Source: JACQAP01 sp035275265
GTDB lineage: Bacteria; Pseudomonadota; Gammaproteobacteria; Burkholderiales; JACQAP01
Reading direction: 5' to 3'
Assembly (NCBI GenBank): GCA_035275265.1
Contig: DATENC010000014.1
Span: 62,001-126,000, forward strand
DNA length: 64,000 bases
Shown: positions 52,705 to 61,481 of the stretch, piece by piece
Numbering within the stretch: position 1 is the first letter of the stretch
How the letters are laid out: each line of letters opens with the position of its first letter
Made by a program: the position numbers and the translations under genes
The notes under the pieces: generated by a model
Told to the model about the DNA's origin: nothing
What the model saw: the letters and a program-made list of their open reading frames with translations, nothing else
Database searches by the model: none

Positions 52705-53468
52705 TGCAACCGGCCCTCGTTGAAAGCCTTTGTCTGGACAGCTTCAGGGTAGCGGTTGTTCAACTGGGTGCCGTAACTTCCCACTGCATTGCGATCACCG
52801 AGACTGTCGGCAATGCGTGCGCCCAGCCACAACGCATCCGGCGATGGATTGGGCACCACCTGCAGATGACGGTCCAGCAGGCTGCGCGCCCCCTGGGCAT
52901 CGCCGCGCTTGAACTGGATTTCCGCAAGCTGATACAGAGCCTGAGGCTGGTTCGGCTGCAGCGCCAGGGCCTTGCGCAGCAAATCCTCCGCCTTCACGTC
53001 GTCGCCCTGCATGCGCGCGCACACGCCGGCGTTTGCGTAGGCGTTCTCCGGAGTCGTGTAGAGCGGGTTTTTCAGCGCAGCCATGAAATATTTGAACGCT
53101 TCCTTCTCGCGCTTGCGCCGGCACAGGAACATGCCGTAGTTGTTGTTCGCGGCGGAATCGTTGGGATCGATCTTGAGCGCCCGTTCGAACGATTCCTGGG
53201 CCTGTCGGTCTTCGCCCAGCGTCATGTACACCAAGCCGAGCTGGTTGTGCGCGGGTGCATAGCCTGGATCGGCCGCCAGCGCCTCCTTGAATTCCTCCAC
53301 CGCCGTTTTCATCTGGCCGGCGCCGGCGTAGAGCGCGCCGAGTTCGGTGTGGATGCGGGCACGGTTCTGGATATCAGCGCGGTCCTGCTGGTCCGATGTG
53401 GGTTTCTGCCCCGGCGTTGCGCAACCGGCCAGGATGGCCACCAGCAGCACCTTCATCAAGCGGGTCAT
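52701..53468 (-). CDS. pilW: type IV pilus biogenesis/stability lipoprotein PilW/PilF
   Basis: 255 residues. Outer-membrane pilotin needed for PilQ secretin assembly. Lipobox AILAGC with C16; about six TPR repeats (YAPAHNQLGLVYMTLGEDRQ, NDSAANNNYGMFLCRR). No other pilus gene is in the window. The rlmN-pilW-rodZ-ispG-hisS order is conserved in Proteobacteria. Overlaps rlmN by 4 bases. Confidence 0.92.
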   Translation of the reverse strand: MTRLMKVLLVAILAGCATPGQKPTSDQQDRADIQNRARIHTELGALYAGAGQMKTAVEEFKEALAADPGYAPAHNQLGLVYMTLGEDRQAQESFERALKIDPNDSAANNNYGMFLCRRKREKEAFKYFMAALKNPLYTTPENAYANAGVCARMQGDDVKAEDLLRKALALQPNQPQALYQLAEIQFKRGDAQGARSLLDRHLQVVPNPSPDALWLGARIADSLGDRNAVGSYGTQLNNRYPEAVQTKAFNEGRLQ

Positions 53469-54550
53469 GCCGGTGCTTCCAGTGTACGGCGCAAGCGCCG
53501 CTTGGTCCGGTCCTGTACCTGGCCGGCCAATTGGCCGCAGGCGCCATCAATGTCGTCGCCCCGGGTCTTGCGCGTTGTTGTCACCAGGCCCGCATGCATC
53601 AGCACCTCGCGGAAAGCAGTGATCCGTTCCGGGGACGAGCGCCGGAAGCCGGAATCCGGAAATGCATTGAACGGAATCAGGTTGAACTTGCAGTGCAAGC
53701 CTCTGACGAGCGAGATCAGCCGCATCGCGTGCTCGTCGCTGTCGTTGACCCCATCGAGCATCACGTACTCGAAAGTGACGAAATCCCTAGGCGCAACCTT
53801 GATGTAGCGTTTGCATGCGGCCAGCAATTCCTTCAGGGGATACTTCCTGTTGATCGGCACAAGCCGATCGCGCAGCTGATCATCGGGCGCGTGCAGCGAT
53901 ACCGCGAGCGCTACCGGCAACTCCGCCGCCAGGCGATCTATTGCCGGCACGATGCCGGAAGTTGACAGCGTAATCCGGCGCCGCGAAAGGCCGTATCCAT
54001 TGTCGTCAAGCATGATGCGCATCGCGCTCACCACGTTGTCGAAATTCGCGAGCGGCTCGCCCATCCCCATCATGACCACGTTGCTGATCACGCGCTCTCC
54101 TTTTGGGTCGCGTTCGAGCGCCTTGTTGGCCCACCACAGCTGGCCGATGATCTCGGCTACCGACAGATTGCGGTTGAAGCCCTGGCGGCCCGTTGAGCAG
54201 AACGCGCACTCCAGCGCGCACCCGACCTGGGAAGACACGCACAGCGTGCCGCGTCCGGTTTCGGGAATGAATACGGTTTCTATGCCATTGCCGGTACCGA
54301 CCGACAACAGCCACTTGCGGGTGCCGTCGCTCGCGGTCGCGTCCGACATGACCGAAGGAGGTTCGACCACCGCGCAGCCTGCCAGGTTGGCGCGCAGATC
54401 CTTCGCGAGATCGCTCATGCGCTCGAAATCGACCTCGCCATACCGGTGGATCCAGCGCATCACTTGTCGGGCGCGAAACGGTTTTTCACCGATCTTGGCG
54501 AAAAAACCGGCGAGCCGTTCAGAGTCGAAGTCCAGCAGATTGACGGGCAT
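53465..54550 (-). CDS. rlmN: dual-specificity 23S rRNA/tRNA adenine C2-methyltransferase RlmN
   Basis: 361 residues. Radical SAM enzyme methylating A2503 of 23S rRNA and A37 of some tRNAs. Radical SAM cysteines in GCALECAFCSTGRQGFNRN (C-x3-C-x2-C); the C-terminal methyl-carrier Cys is in DDIDGACGQL. N-terminal ARQVMRWIHRYGEVDFERMSDL. TGATG junction with ndk (1-base overlap). Confidence 0.97.
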   Translation of the reverse strand: MPVNLLDFDSERLAGFFAKIGEKPFRARQVMRWIHRYGEVDFERMSDLAKDLRANLAGCAVVEPPSVMSDATASDGTRKWLLSVGTGNGIETVFIPETGRGTLCVSSQVGCALECAFCSTGRQGFNRNLSVAEIIGQLWWANKALERDPKGERVISNVVMMGMGEPLANFDNVVSAMRIMLDDNGYGLSRRRITLSTSGIVPAIDRLAAELPVALAVSLHAPDDQLRDRLVPINRKYPLKELLAACKRYIKVAPRDFVTFEYVMLDGVNDSDEHAMRLISLVRGLHCKFNLIPFNAFPDSGFRRSSPERITAFREVLMHAGLVTTTRKTRGDDIDGACGQLAGQVQDRTKRRLRRTLEAPA

Positions 54551-54975
54551 CAGCGCGAATAGATGTTCAGGGTCGGAAAGAAATAGGCAATCTCCACCGC
54601 GGCGGTTTCCGCTGCGTCCGAGCCGTGGACCGCATTGGCATCGATGCTGTCGGCGAAGTCGGCGCGGATGGTGCCCTTCGCGGCCTTCTTCGGGTCGGTC
54701 GCGCCCATCAGGTCACGATTCTTCTGGATCGCGCCCTCGCCTTCCAGTACTTGTACCATGACCGGACCGGAGATCATGAAGTTCACCAGATCGTTGAAAA
54801 ATGGGCGTTGTCGGTGTACCGCGTAAAATCCCTCGGCTTGCGCCCGCGACAGATGCAGCATTCTGGCCGCGACGATCTTAAGACCTCGAATCTCGAACCG
54901 GGAATAAATCTGGCCGATCACGTTCTTGGCCACGGCATCGGGTTTGATGATCGAAAGGGTTCGTTCAAAAGGCAT
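54550..54975 (-). CDS. ndk: nucleoside diphosphate kinase
   Basis: 141 residues. Balances nucleoside triphosphates by a phospho-His mechanism. ERTLSIIKPDAVAKNVIGQI at the N-terminus, RPFFNDLVNFMISGPV, and the catalytic His in NAVHGSDAAETAAVEIAYFF. ATG 54975 with GGGAGAG 7 nt upstream. First gene of the minus-strand run to bamB. Confidence 0.98.
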   Translation of the reverse strand: MPFERTLSIIKPDAVAKNVIGQIYSRFEIRGLKIVAARMLHLSRAQAEGFYAVHRQRPFFNDLVNFMISGPVMVQVLEGEGAIQKNRDLMGATDPKKAAKGTIRADFADSIDANAVHGSDAAETAAVEIAYFFPTLNIYSR

Positions 54976-55112
54976 CAAAAACTCTCCCGTAGTTTGGTTT
55001 ATCGCGAGAATTCATAAGGATAGCATGGCCCTTGAGCGAAAGGAACGACTTTGAAACGAGCGTCACGCGACGCGCCCAGGAAAGCACCATCCGGTGGAGC
55101 ACGAGGCTGAAA

Positions 55113-55140
55113 TTGATGCACGCAAATTCGGTGATACGAT
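55113..55140 (+). promoter_or_regulatory. putative sigma-70 promoter of the SPOR-domain gene
   Basis: TTGATG (55113-55118) and TACGAT (55135-55140) with a 16-bp spacer, about 30 nt before the ATG at 55172. It is in the 196-bp divergent spacer between ndk and this gene. No equally clear promoter was found for ndk. Confidence 0.5.
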
Positions 55141-55171
55141 CAGGCCGACGGGTAGAGAAATAAAATTCTGA

Positions 55172-55747
55172 ATGAACGACAAAACGAATCCAATCAATGC
55201 GCCAGTCAGCGCGCCCGCACCGGAGCAACTTAAACAACGCGCGAGCCGGCGCCTGCTCGTCGCGCTGATACTGATCGGTTTTGCAATCGGCGGTCTGTAC
55301 CTTATGGAACGCTGGCGCCAGCGGCCGCCAGTCACCGCGCCGCCCCATGAGCCCGCGCAAGTGTTGATTGCGCCACCGTCGCCGGACTCACCGGGTGAAT
55401 CGGCTCAGGCCAGCGATCCTGCAGTGCCCCCGCCCCCGCCACAGGTTCTCAATAATGAAAAACTGTCCGTGCCGCCCAAGCCGGCCGCGGGATCGCCCCC
55501 GCCAAGCGCCAAAATTTCCGCCAAACCGGCACCGGCGACAGGCAACGCATATGTGGTGCAAGTCGGCGTGTTCATGTCGCCCGCCAATGCGCAGGCGCTG
55601 CACCGACAACTGCTGAGGGCCGGCATTCCCGCGCACACCGAAACGCGCGTGCAACTCGGTCCGTTCCAGGACCGGCGCGAGGCGGAGACGGCGCTTGCGC
55701 AAGTGAAAAAACTCGGCGTCGACGCGGTGCTGGTCGCTCCGCGCTGA
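55172..55747 (+). CDS. SPOR-domain membrane protein
   Basis: 191 residues. Short cytosolic N-terminus, one membrane helix (LLVALILIGFAIGGLYLME, about 28-46), a long Pro/Ala-rich periplasmic linker (about 50-122), and a C-terminal SPOR domain (AYVVQVGVFMSPANAQALHRQL to LGVDAVLVAP). SPOR domains bind denuded septal peptidoglycan, so a DedD-like role in division is likely. It ends 6 nt before the convergent TRAP permease gene. Exact orthology not settled. Confidence 0.87.
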   Translation: MNDKTNPINAPVSAPAPEQLKQRASRRLLVALILIGFAIGGLYLMERWRQRPPVTAPPHEPAQVLIAPPSPDSPGESAQASDPAVPPPPPQVLNNEKLSVPPKPAAGSPPPSAKISAKPAPATGNAYVVQVGVFMSPANAQALHRQLLRAGIPAHTETRVQLGPFQDRREAETALAQVKKLGVDAVLVAPR

Positions 55748-55753
55748 TACTTT

Positions 55754-57043
55754 TCACGAATACAGCATGCCGGGCAGCCATAGCGAGATCGCCGGCACGT
55801 AGGTCACCAGCGCCAGGTAGACCAACAGTACGAACACCCAGGGCAAACAGGCGATCGACACTTCGGTCATTCCCATCTTGGCGATATGACTGGCCACAAA
55901 CAGATTAAGTCCCACCGGCGGATGGATCATGCCGATCTCCATGTTCACCGTCATGATCACGCCAAGATGAATGGGGTCGATGCCGAGCGACTTGCCGATA
56001 GGCACCAGCAGCGGCGCCAGGATCAGGATGATCGAACTCGGTTCCATGAACTGTCCGGCGACCAGCAGCGCCACGTTGACCGCCAGCAGAAACATCCACG
56101 GCGATAGCTGCTGATCCACCACCCACTGCGACAGCACCTGCGGAATCTGCTCGGAGGTGAGCAGGAACGAAAAAAGGATTGCATTGGTGATGATGTAAAG
56201 CAGCATCGCGCTGGTATTCGCCGCAGACAACAACACTCTCGGCATGTCCCGGACCTTCAGTCCGCGGTAAATGTAAACAGCCGCAATGAAGGAGTACACC
56301 GCGGCAATCGCCGCCGCCTCAGTCGGCGTGAAGATGCCGCCGTATATCCCGCCCATTACGATCACCACCAGCATCAGGCCCCAGAACGCCTCCTTGAATG
56401 AAACCCAGACCTCCCGCGACGAGGCGCGCGGCATGGTCGGGAAGTTCTTTATCCGCGCGGTAACGTAGGTCACCAGCATCAGGACGCCGGCCAGCAGGAT
56501 CCCCGGCACCACCCCGGCCATGAAAAGTTTGCCGGCTGACTCCGAGGTGCTGACCGCGTAAATGATCATCACGATCGAAGGCGGAATCAGGATGCCGAGC
56601 GAGCCCGACGTGGAAATCACGCCCACCGCGAACCGTTTCGGGTAACCGTGCTTGACCATGGCGGGCAACATGATCGAGCCGATCGCCACCACCGTCGCAG
56701 GACTCGAACCGGAGATGGTGGCAAAGAATGCGCAGGCGAGGATCGCCGCCATCGCCAGCCCACCGCGCATCCAACCCACCAGCGCGAGCGCGAAGCGGAT
56801 GATGCGCGCCGCGATGCCGCCTTCGGTGAGCAGGGTGCCGGACAGAACGAAGAACGGTACCGCCATGATCGCGAAACTTTCCAGGCCGGTGAACAGGCGC
56901 TGCGACACGATATCCACGGTGTCCAACGCGAAGGAGGAGAACAGCACGAGGAACGTGAGCACCGTCATCCCGAGCGCGATCGAAATCGGAGTGCCGGTCA
57001 GCAACAGCAACAGCAGGATCAGCAATATGAGGGCAGCGTTCAT
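55754..57043 (-). CDS. dctM: TRAP transporter large permease DctM
   Basis: 429 residues, about 12-13 membrane helices. Ion-coupled permease for carboxylates. Motifs: GTPISIALGMTVL, FFVLSGTLLTEGGIAARI, FATISGSSPATVVAIGSIMLP, IPPSIVMIIYAVSTSESAG and MIHPPVGLNLFVAS. ATG 57043 overlaps the dctQ stop by 4 bases; the long upstream frame is antisense-like. Together with dctQ and dctP forms an intact TRAP system separate from the broken one at the left end. Confidence 0.94.
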   Translation of the reverse strand: MNAALILLILLLLLLTGTPISIALGMTVLTFLVLFSSFALDTVDIVSQRLFTGLESFAIMAVPFFVLSGTLLTEGGIAARIIRFALALVGWMRGGLAMAAILACAFFATISGSSPATVVAIGSIMLPAMVKHGYPKRFAVGVISTSGSLGILIPPSIVMIIYAVSTSESAGKLFMAGVVPGILLAGVLMLVTYVTARIKNFPTMPRASSREVWVSFKEAFWGLMLVVIVMGGIYGGIFTPTEAAAIAAVYSFIAAVYIYRGLKVRDMPRVLLSAANTSAMLLYIITNAILFSFLLTSEQIPQVLSQWVVDQQLSPWMFLLAVNVALLVAGQFMEPSSIILILAPLLVPIGKSLGIDPIHLGVIMTVNMEIGMIHPPVGLNLFVASHIAKMGMTEVSIACLPWVFVLLVYLALVTYVPAISLWLPGMLYS

Positions 57044-57588
57044 GCCAGCTCCTGCGCTGCGGGCCCGTGTGTTTGAACTGGCAGCACGCCGGTCTTGACG
57101 AAGCGCGCCATCACCTGAAGGAAGCGATAGCACATCAGTCCGGAGCCCAGCGGGATGCATAGATACACCGCCCACATCGGCCACTCCAGGTCCGGCGACA
57201 CCTGTCCGGTACCGTGGATGAACCACACCCAGCGCGCCCCCATGATGGCGATAACCCCGGTGAAAAACGCTCCCAGCGACAGGCCGAGGACCACCAGCAC
57301 GCGCTTGAGCCGCGGCCGCGCGGCGTTGACCACGACATCGACGCCGATGTGGATTCCGGTGCGCACTCCGTAGGCGGCACCGAATTTGGCCATCCAGATA
57401 AACAGATAGATGCAGAGCTCCTGTGCCCAGGAAAAATTCAGCACCCCGGTGTAGTCCCACAACCAGGGAATTGCAGACGACTGCCTGTGAAGAACGGCAA
57501 CGAAAATGATGAGCGTGGCCGCCGCCATGAACCAGGCGATCAGCCATTCCTCGAGGTGATCGAGGACGCGATTGAAAGTGCTGCCCAC
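57040..57588 (-). CDS. dctQ: TRAP transporter small permease DctQ
   Basis: 182 residues with four membrane helices (WLIAWFMAAATLIIFVAVLHR, then VWFIHGTG, WAVYLCIPLGSGLMCYRF). The motif NFSWAQELCIYLFIWMAKFGA is typical of the family and contacts the large permease. Five bases after the dctP stop. Confidence 0.93.
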   Translation of the reverse strand: MGSTFNRVLDHLEEWLIAWFMAAATLIIFVAVLHRQSSAIPWLWDYTGVLNFSWAQELCIYLFIWMAKFGAAYGVRTGIHIGVDVVVNAARPRLKRVLVVLGLSLGAFFTGVIAIMGARWVWFIHGTGQVSPDLEWPMWAVYLCIPLGSGLMCYRFLQVMARFVKTGVLPVQTHGPAAQELA

Positions 57589-57593
57589 TGAGC

Positions 57594-58604
57594 TTACTTC
57601 TTCTTGGCTTTTTCTGCTTCGACTACGGCGGCGATTTGGTAGATGGCCTGGAGATTCTCCTTGCCGACCACCTGTTCGAACTTCGCGTGCACCGGCAGTA
57701 ACGCTTCGCGCCAGCGCTTTCGCTCCGCATCGCCTAGCATGTAGACCTCGGTCTTCTTCGCAGCCCTCACAGCCGCGAGCGCATCCTCGTTTTCCTTTTT
57801 GGCGATGGCGCGCTCGTAAACGGTGGTTTCCCGCATCGCCTTTTCCAGCTGGGCGCGAGTGTCGACGGGAAGCCCCTCCCAGAACTTCCTGTTGACAATC
57901 ACCGCGTACACCAGGCAGCCGTGGTCGGAAATGGTCAGATGCGACTGCACCTCATGCATTTTCTGCGTAAAGAGGTTGGATACCGGGTTTTCGGTTCCGT
58001 CCACTACGCGTTGCTGCAGAGCCGAATAGACCTCGGAAAATGCCATCACCTGAGGCAGCGCGCCGAGCTGGCGCATCGTCGCCTCCAGCACTTTGGACGA
58101 CTGGATACGCATCTTCAGGCCGCGAAAATCCTTGGGTTCCCGCAGCGGCCGGTTGGCCGAGAACTGCTTGAAGCCGTTGTCCCAGTACGCCAGGCCCCTT
58201 ATGCCTCGCGGCTCCAGCCTGGCAAACAGCGCCTTGCCGATCTCGCCGTCGGTGACGCGATCCACTGTTTCGGAATCAGGAAACAGGTACGGGAGATCGA
58301 ACACTTCAAACTCGCGCACACCCAGCGGGCCAAACTTCGAAACCGATGGAGCCAGCATCTGCACGGCGCCCAGCTGCAGTGCCTCCATCTCTTCGCGATC
58401 CTTGTACAACTGGCTGTTGGGATAGAGCTCAACCCGGACCCGGCCCGAGGTGTACTTTTCGGCGAGCTGCCTGAATTTGTCCGCAGCCTTGCCCTTGGGC
58501 GTATCGGTCGCCACCACATGACTGAACTTTATGACGATCGGATCGGCTGCCAGGACGGAAGCCGTGGCGGCAAATAACAACGCGGCGAGAACCAGTCTGA
58601 TCAT
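57594..58604 (-). CDS. dctP: TRAP transporter substrate-binding protein DctP
   Basis: 336 residues from ATG 58604. Signal peptide MIRLVLAALLFAATASVLA, then the DctP fold: IVIKFSHVVATDTPKGKAAD, GRVRVELYPNSQLYKDREEM, GVREFEVFDLPYLFPD, and the substrate-Arg region KMRIQSSKVLEATMRQLGA followed by PQVMAFSEVYSALQQRVVDGTENP. The substrate is a carboxylate, C4-dicarboxylate or keto acid most likely. A longer frame from ATG 58652 overlaps the tilS stop (TGATG) and would add 16 residues before the signal; which start is used is uncertain. Confidence 0.92.
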   Translation of the reverse strand: MIRLVLAALLFAATASVLAADPIVIKFSHVVATDTPKGKAADKFRQLAEKYTSGRVRVELYPNSQLYKDREEMEALQLGAVQMLAPSVSKFGPLGVREFEVFDLPYLFPDSETVDRVTDGEIGKALFARLEPRGIRGLAYWDNGFKQFSANRPLREPKDFRGLKMRIQSSKVLEATMRQLGALPQVMAFSEVYSALQQRVVDGTENPVSNLFTQKMHEVQSHLTISDHGCLVYAVIVNRKFWEGLPVDTRAQLEKAMRETTVYERAIAKKENEDALAAVRAAKKTEVYMLGDAERKRWREALLPVHAKFEQVVGKENLQAIYQIAAVVEAEKAKKK

Positions 58605-58613
58605 TCTTGTGCG

Positions 58614-58632
58614 AGGCCGGGAAACCCGGCCT
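58614..58632. other. perfect hairpin between a Shine-Dalgarno motif and the dctP start
   Basis: AGGCCGGG (58614-58621) pairs with CCCGGCCT (58625-58632), 8 bp around three bases. On the minus strand GAGGAGAA (58640-58633) lies directly before it and ATG 58604 comes 9 nt after it. Folding would bring the GAGGAG to normal spacing from this ATG. If ATG 58652 is the start, the hairpin is in coding sequence. Confidence 0.5.
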
Positions 58633-58651
58633 TTCTCCTCGATTGATTTCA

Positions 58652-60052
58652 TCAACGCTGCCACTCTGGCACGATGCCCTCCTCATCTCCTGAGGCGCGA
58701 AACTCCGCGGCGACGCCGATGCCTGGTACCCAGGCCAGCGCGTCGCCGATGAAAAGCAGCGGCATTCGTTCGCGTTCCCAGGGTGGCACAGCGGATTCCT
58801 GCAACAGGTTCTTCAGCGTGCGGCGCGGACGATGTTCTGCCGGCCGCATGCGCTCGCCGCCGCTGCGGCCGCGCACGCTCGCGTCACGCTGTGCGAAATG
58901 CCGCGCGGCGATCCCTTCACCGACTGCCGCTCGCGCGCGCAAGACCCCGAGCCCGGCGGGTAGAAGCAACTCCCTGCGGCCATCCCAGCGCGTATCCCAG
59001 TCCACCGGTAGCGCACGGGATTCCTCGACGATCCCCACCTGTCCACGGAAGCAGCGCAACCCGTGGCTACCAAAAGACACATGGACTTCGGAGTCCGCGC
59101 CCGCAACGCGACACTGACGCAACGCCTCTTCAAGTCTTGTCCTGTTCGGCATCGGCAGCCCGCGGCTGGCAAACAGCCAACGCAGTATATTCAGTGCGCG
59201 CGCATCGGAAAGCCCTCGCAGGGGCTCGATGGGAACCACACCGTCATTGAACACGCGCGTGTCGAGTGCAGCCAGTTCCTCGGCGAGCTCCGAATAGTCG
59301 GCGAGGTTGCGACTGGCACGCGCTAGCGTCTCACGGTACGCTGGAAAGCGCGCCTCCAGACGAGGCAGCAGTTCGTTGCGCAGGAAATTGCGGTCATAGC
59401 GCGAATCGGCGTTGCTATCGTCCTCGATCCACTCCAGCTTGCGCGCCGTTGCGTATCCCTCGATCTCATTTCGCGTCGTTTCGAGCAGCGGACGCAATAT
59501 GCAAGGATGAGGGACCGGGGACGAAGTGTCGCGTAGGTCGCTTTTTGCGGTTCCTTCCGCCTTTATCCTTCCGACGTCATCCTTGTGGCTGGCGCCTTCA
59601 TACTTGCGTAGCACGGGCATCGCCGCGAGACCTTTGGGTCCCGCGCCCCGTAGCAGTTGCAGCAGGAACGTTTCCACCTGGTCATCGAGATGGTGCGCCA
59701 AGGCGACAAAGTCGGTGTCAAGCCCGCCATATGCTTGATATCGCAAGTTGCGTGCCGCCGCCTCCACGCCACTACCGTCACGCGGCACCCGCACCCGCCG
59801 CACGGTCAACGTGACGCCATACGCCTGACACCGCGCGCTGCAAAACGCCTCCCACGCCATCGAATTCGCACTGATCTGGTGATTGACGTGAACCGCCGAC
59901 AGCGCCAGCCGCAAATCCTGGCGTAATCGCCCCAGCACGTCGAGCAGCACCACGGAGTCCACCCCACCGCTCAGCCCCACGGCGATACGCCGGCCCCGTA
60001 CTGCGTGCGTTTCCAGCACGGCAGCGACGCGCTCCGGCAACGACTTGGACAT
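58652..60052 (-). CDS. tilS: tRNA(Ile)-lysidine synthase
   Basis: 466 residues. Converts the wobble C of tRNA-Ile(CAU) to lysidine so that it reads AUA. N-type ATP pyrophosphatase loop GLSGGVDSVVLLDVL (SGGVDS 28-33), ALAHHLDDQVETFLLQLLRGAG, RPLLETTRNEIEGYA, EDDSNADSRYDRNFLRNELLP, and the C-terminal TilS substrate domains. ATG 60052 preferred. A stretch at about 170-190 (GRIKAEGTAKSDLRDTSS) looks like an insertion relative to short homologues. Downstream of accA, as in many Betaproteobacteria. Confidence 0.95.
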   Translation of the reverse strand: MSKSLPERVAAVLETHAVRGRRIAVGLSGGVDSVVLLDVLGRLRQDLRLALSAVHVNHQISANSMAWEAFCSARCQAYGVTLTVRRVRVPRDGSGVEAAARNLRYQAYGGLDTDFVALAHHLDDQVETFLLQLLRGAGPKGLAAMPVLRKYEGASHKDDVGRIKAEGTAKSDLRDTSSPVPHPCILRPLLETTRNEIEGYATARKLEWIEDDSNADSRYDRNFLRNELLPRLEARFPAYRETLARASRNLADYSELAEELAALDTRVFNDGVVPIEPLRGLSDARALNILRWLFASRGLPMPNRTRLEEALRQCRVAGADSEVHVSFGSHGLRCFRGQVGIVEESRALPVDWDTRWDGRRELLLPAGLGVLRARAAVGEGIAARHFAQRDASVRGRSGGERMRPAEHRPRRTLKNLLQESAVPPWERERMPLLFIGDALAWVPGIGVAAEFRASGDEEGIVPEWQR

Positions 60053-60091
60053 GATCGGATGGATCGAGTGCGGCATGCCTAAAACAAGATA

Positions 60092-60107
60092 CCCCGCTTA
60101 GGCGGGG
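60092..60107. other. hairpin between accA and tilS, possible attenuator
   Basis: CCCCGC (60092-60097) and GCGGGG (60102-60107) around a 4-nt TTAG loop. On the minus strand it is followed by TATCTTGTTTTAG, a weak U-rich stretch, so it may terminate part of the accA transcript before tilS. Confidence 0.45.
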
Positions 60108-60140
60108 CATCGGGGACAAAACCGCACCGCACGGACCCGC

Positions 60141-61118
60141 TCATTGAACGGCGACTTCCTTGAACTTGCCGTAGGCCATCAGCCGCTCGAAGCGTTTCTC
60201 GATCAGTTCCTCGATCGGTTTTCTCTGCGCCTCGGCGAGCGCCTCCTGCAGCGCCTTGCGCAGCGTCTGCATCATGGTCGCCGGGTCGCGGTGCGCGCCG
60301 CCGAGCGGTTCGGCGACCACGCTGTCCACCAGGCCCAGGGTCTTCAACCGGTTGGCCGTGATGCCCAGTGTCTCGGCCGCGTCTGGCGCCTTGTCCGCGC
60401 TCTTCCACAGGATAGAGGCGCAGCCCTCGGGCGAAATGACCGAGTAGATCGAATACTGCAACATCAACGTTACATCGCCAACCGCAATCGCAAGTGCTCC
60501 TCCGGAGCCGCCTTCGCCGATGATGGTAACGACCACCGGCACGCGCAATTCCGCCATCACGTACAGATTGCGGCCGATCGCCTCGGACTGCCCGCGCTCC
60601 TCGGCACCCACACCCGGGTAGGCGCCCGGGGTGTCCACGAAAGTAATCACCGGAATGCCAAATTTCTCCGCGAGCCTCATCAGCCGCAGCGCCTTCCGGT
60701 ATCCCTCCGGCTTGGGCATGCCGAAATTCCGGTAGAGCTTGTCCTTGGTGTCGCGACCCTTCTGATGTCCGATCACCATCACCGTCTGACTGCCGAAACG
60801 CGCCAGGCCGGCGACGATCGAAGGATCCTCGGCAAAGGCACGATCGCCCAGAAGCTCCTGCACATCGGTAAAAATGTTCTGGAAATAGTCGAGGGTATAG
60901 GGGCGCTGCGGATGACGCGCCACCTGGGAGATCTGCCAGGCGGACAGCTTGGAGTAAATCTCACGGGTAAGCGAGCTGCTTTTCTTCTGCAGCCGCGCAA
61001 TCTCCTCCGATATGTCCACGGCCGAATCGTCCTGCACGTAACGCAGCTCTTCGATCTTCGATTCCAGCTCGGCAATCGGCTGTTCGAATTCGAGGAAAGT
61101 GGTTTTCGACTGGGCCAT
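60141..61118 (-). CDS. accA: acetyl-CoA carboxylase carboxyltransferase subunit alpha
   Basis: 325 residues. Transfers the carboxyl group from carboxybiotin to acetyl-CoA together with AccD. TTFLEFEQPIAELESKIEEL at the N-terminus, HPQRPYTLDYF, GDRAFAEDPSIVAGLA, FVDTPGAYPGVGAEERGQSEAIG, IGEGGSGGALAI and SPEGCASILWK. ATG 61118 gives the canonical start; ATG 61145 would add nine residues. Confidence 0.97.
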   Translation of the reverse strand: MAQSKTTFLEFEQPIAELESKIEELRYVQDDSAVDISEEIARLQKKSSSLTREIYSKLSAWQISQVARHPQRPYTLDYFQNIFTDVQELLGDRAFAEDPSIVAGLARFGSQTVMVIGHQKGRDTKDKLYRNFGMPKPEGYRKALRLMRLAEKFGIPVITFVDTPGAYPGVGAEERGQSEAIGRNLYVMAELRVPVVVTIIGEGGSGGALAIAVGDVTLMLQYSIYSVISPEGCASILWKSADKAPDAAETLGITANRLKTLGLVDSVVAEPLGGAHRDPATMMQTLRKALQEALAEAQRKPIEELIEKRFERLMAYGKFKEVAVQ

Positions 61119-61153
61119 TGATTGTGGTGGCGCCATGTTTGTCACAGCGTCAC

Positions 61154-61178
61154 ATTGTAGCGGCGCCGTATTGTAGCG
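61154..61178. promoter_or_regulatory. tandem ATTGTAGCG repeats upstream of accA
   Basis: ATTGTAGCG occurs at 61154-61162 and 61170-61178. On the minus strand each gives TACAAT, a plausible -10 element, 16 bp apart, upstream of accA; neither has a clear -35. It may be a pair of overlapping promoters or a regulator half-site pair in the 78-bp spacer after sorB. Confidence 0.35.
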
Positions 61179-61196
61179 TGTCGCGTCGGTCCAGAC

Positions 61197-61478
61197 CTAC
61201 TTGCCGTACTGACTCGCCAGATAGTCCACGATTTTCTGCGCGTCCGACTCCGCGATCGGCGCGCCCATCACGGTGATCATCTTGTTGACCGACGTTTCCC
61301 AGCCTTTGCGGTCGAGAAAAGGAGAATTCATCGGAATGTAATCGAGGCTGTGGCACATGACACAATTGCCCTCGACCAGTTGTCTGCCGGGGCCGTCACG
61401 CAGCCGCAACTGGCTCTCCTGTGCCAGTGCCGGCGCGGCGGCAAGCAACAACAGTGCGAGTATCTTGCGCACCCGCAA
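61197..61478 (-). CDS. sorB: SorB-type monohaem cytochrome c, sulfite dehydrogenase subunit
   Basis: 93 residues. Signal peptide (about 1-20, LLLLAAAPALAQ), then a small class I cytochrome c with CVMCH at residues 39-43 and the candidate axial Met in YIPMNSPF or VMGAPI. Found 3 nt after the molybdenum subunit gene, as in sorAB, so it would take electrons from sulfite oxidation in the periplasm and hand them to a soluble cytochrome or oxidase. Confidence 0.88.
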   Translation of the reverse strand: MRVRKILALLLLAAAPALAQESQLRLRDGPGRQLVEGNCVMCHSLDYIPMNSPFLDRKGWETSVNKMITVMGAPIAESDAQKIVDYLASQYGK

Positions 61479-61481
61479 CTC

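Noticed and set aside
55012..55171. Possible ndk promoter with a TATCCT element
   Set aside because: No acceptable -35 hexamer at 16-18 bp, so not claimed.
55754..57547. Long frame that extends dctM to 57547
   Set aside because: The upstream part is dctQ in another frame; ATG 57043 gives the normal DctM N-terminus and a 4-base overlap.
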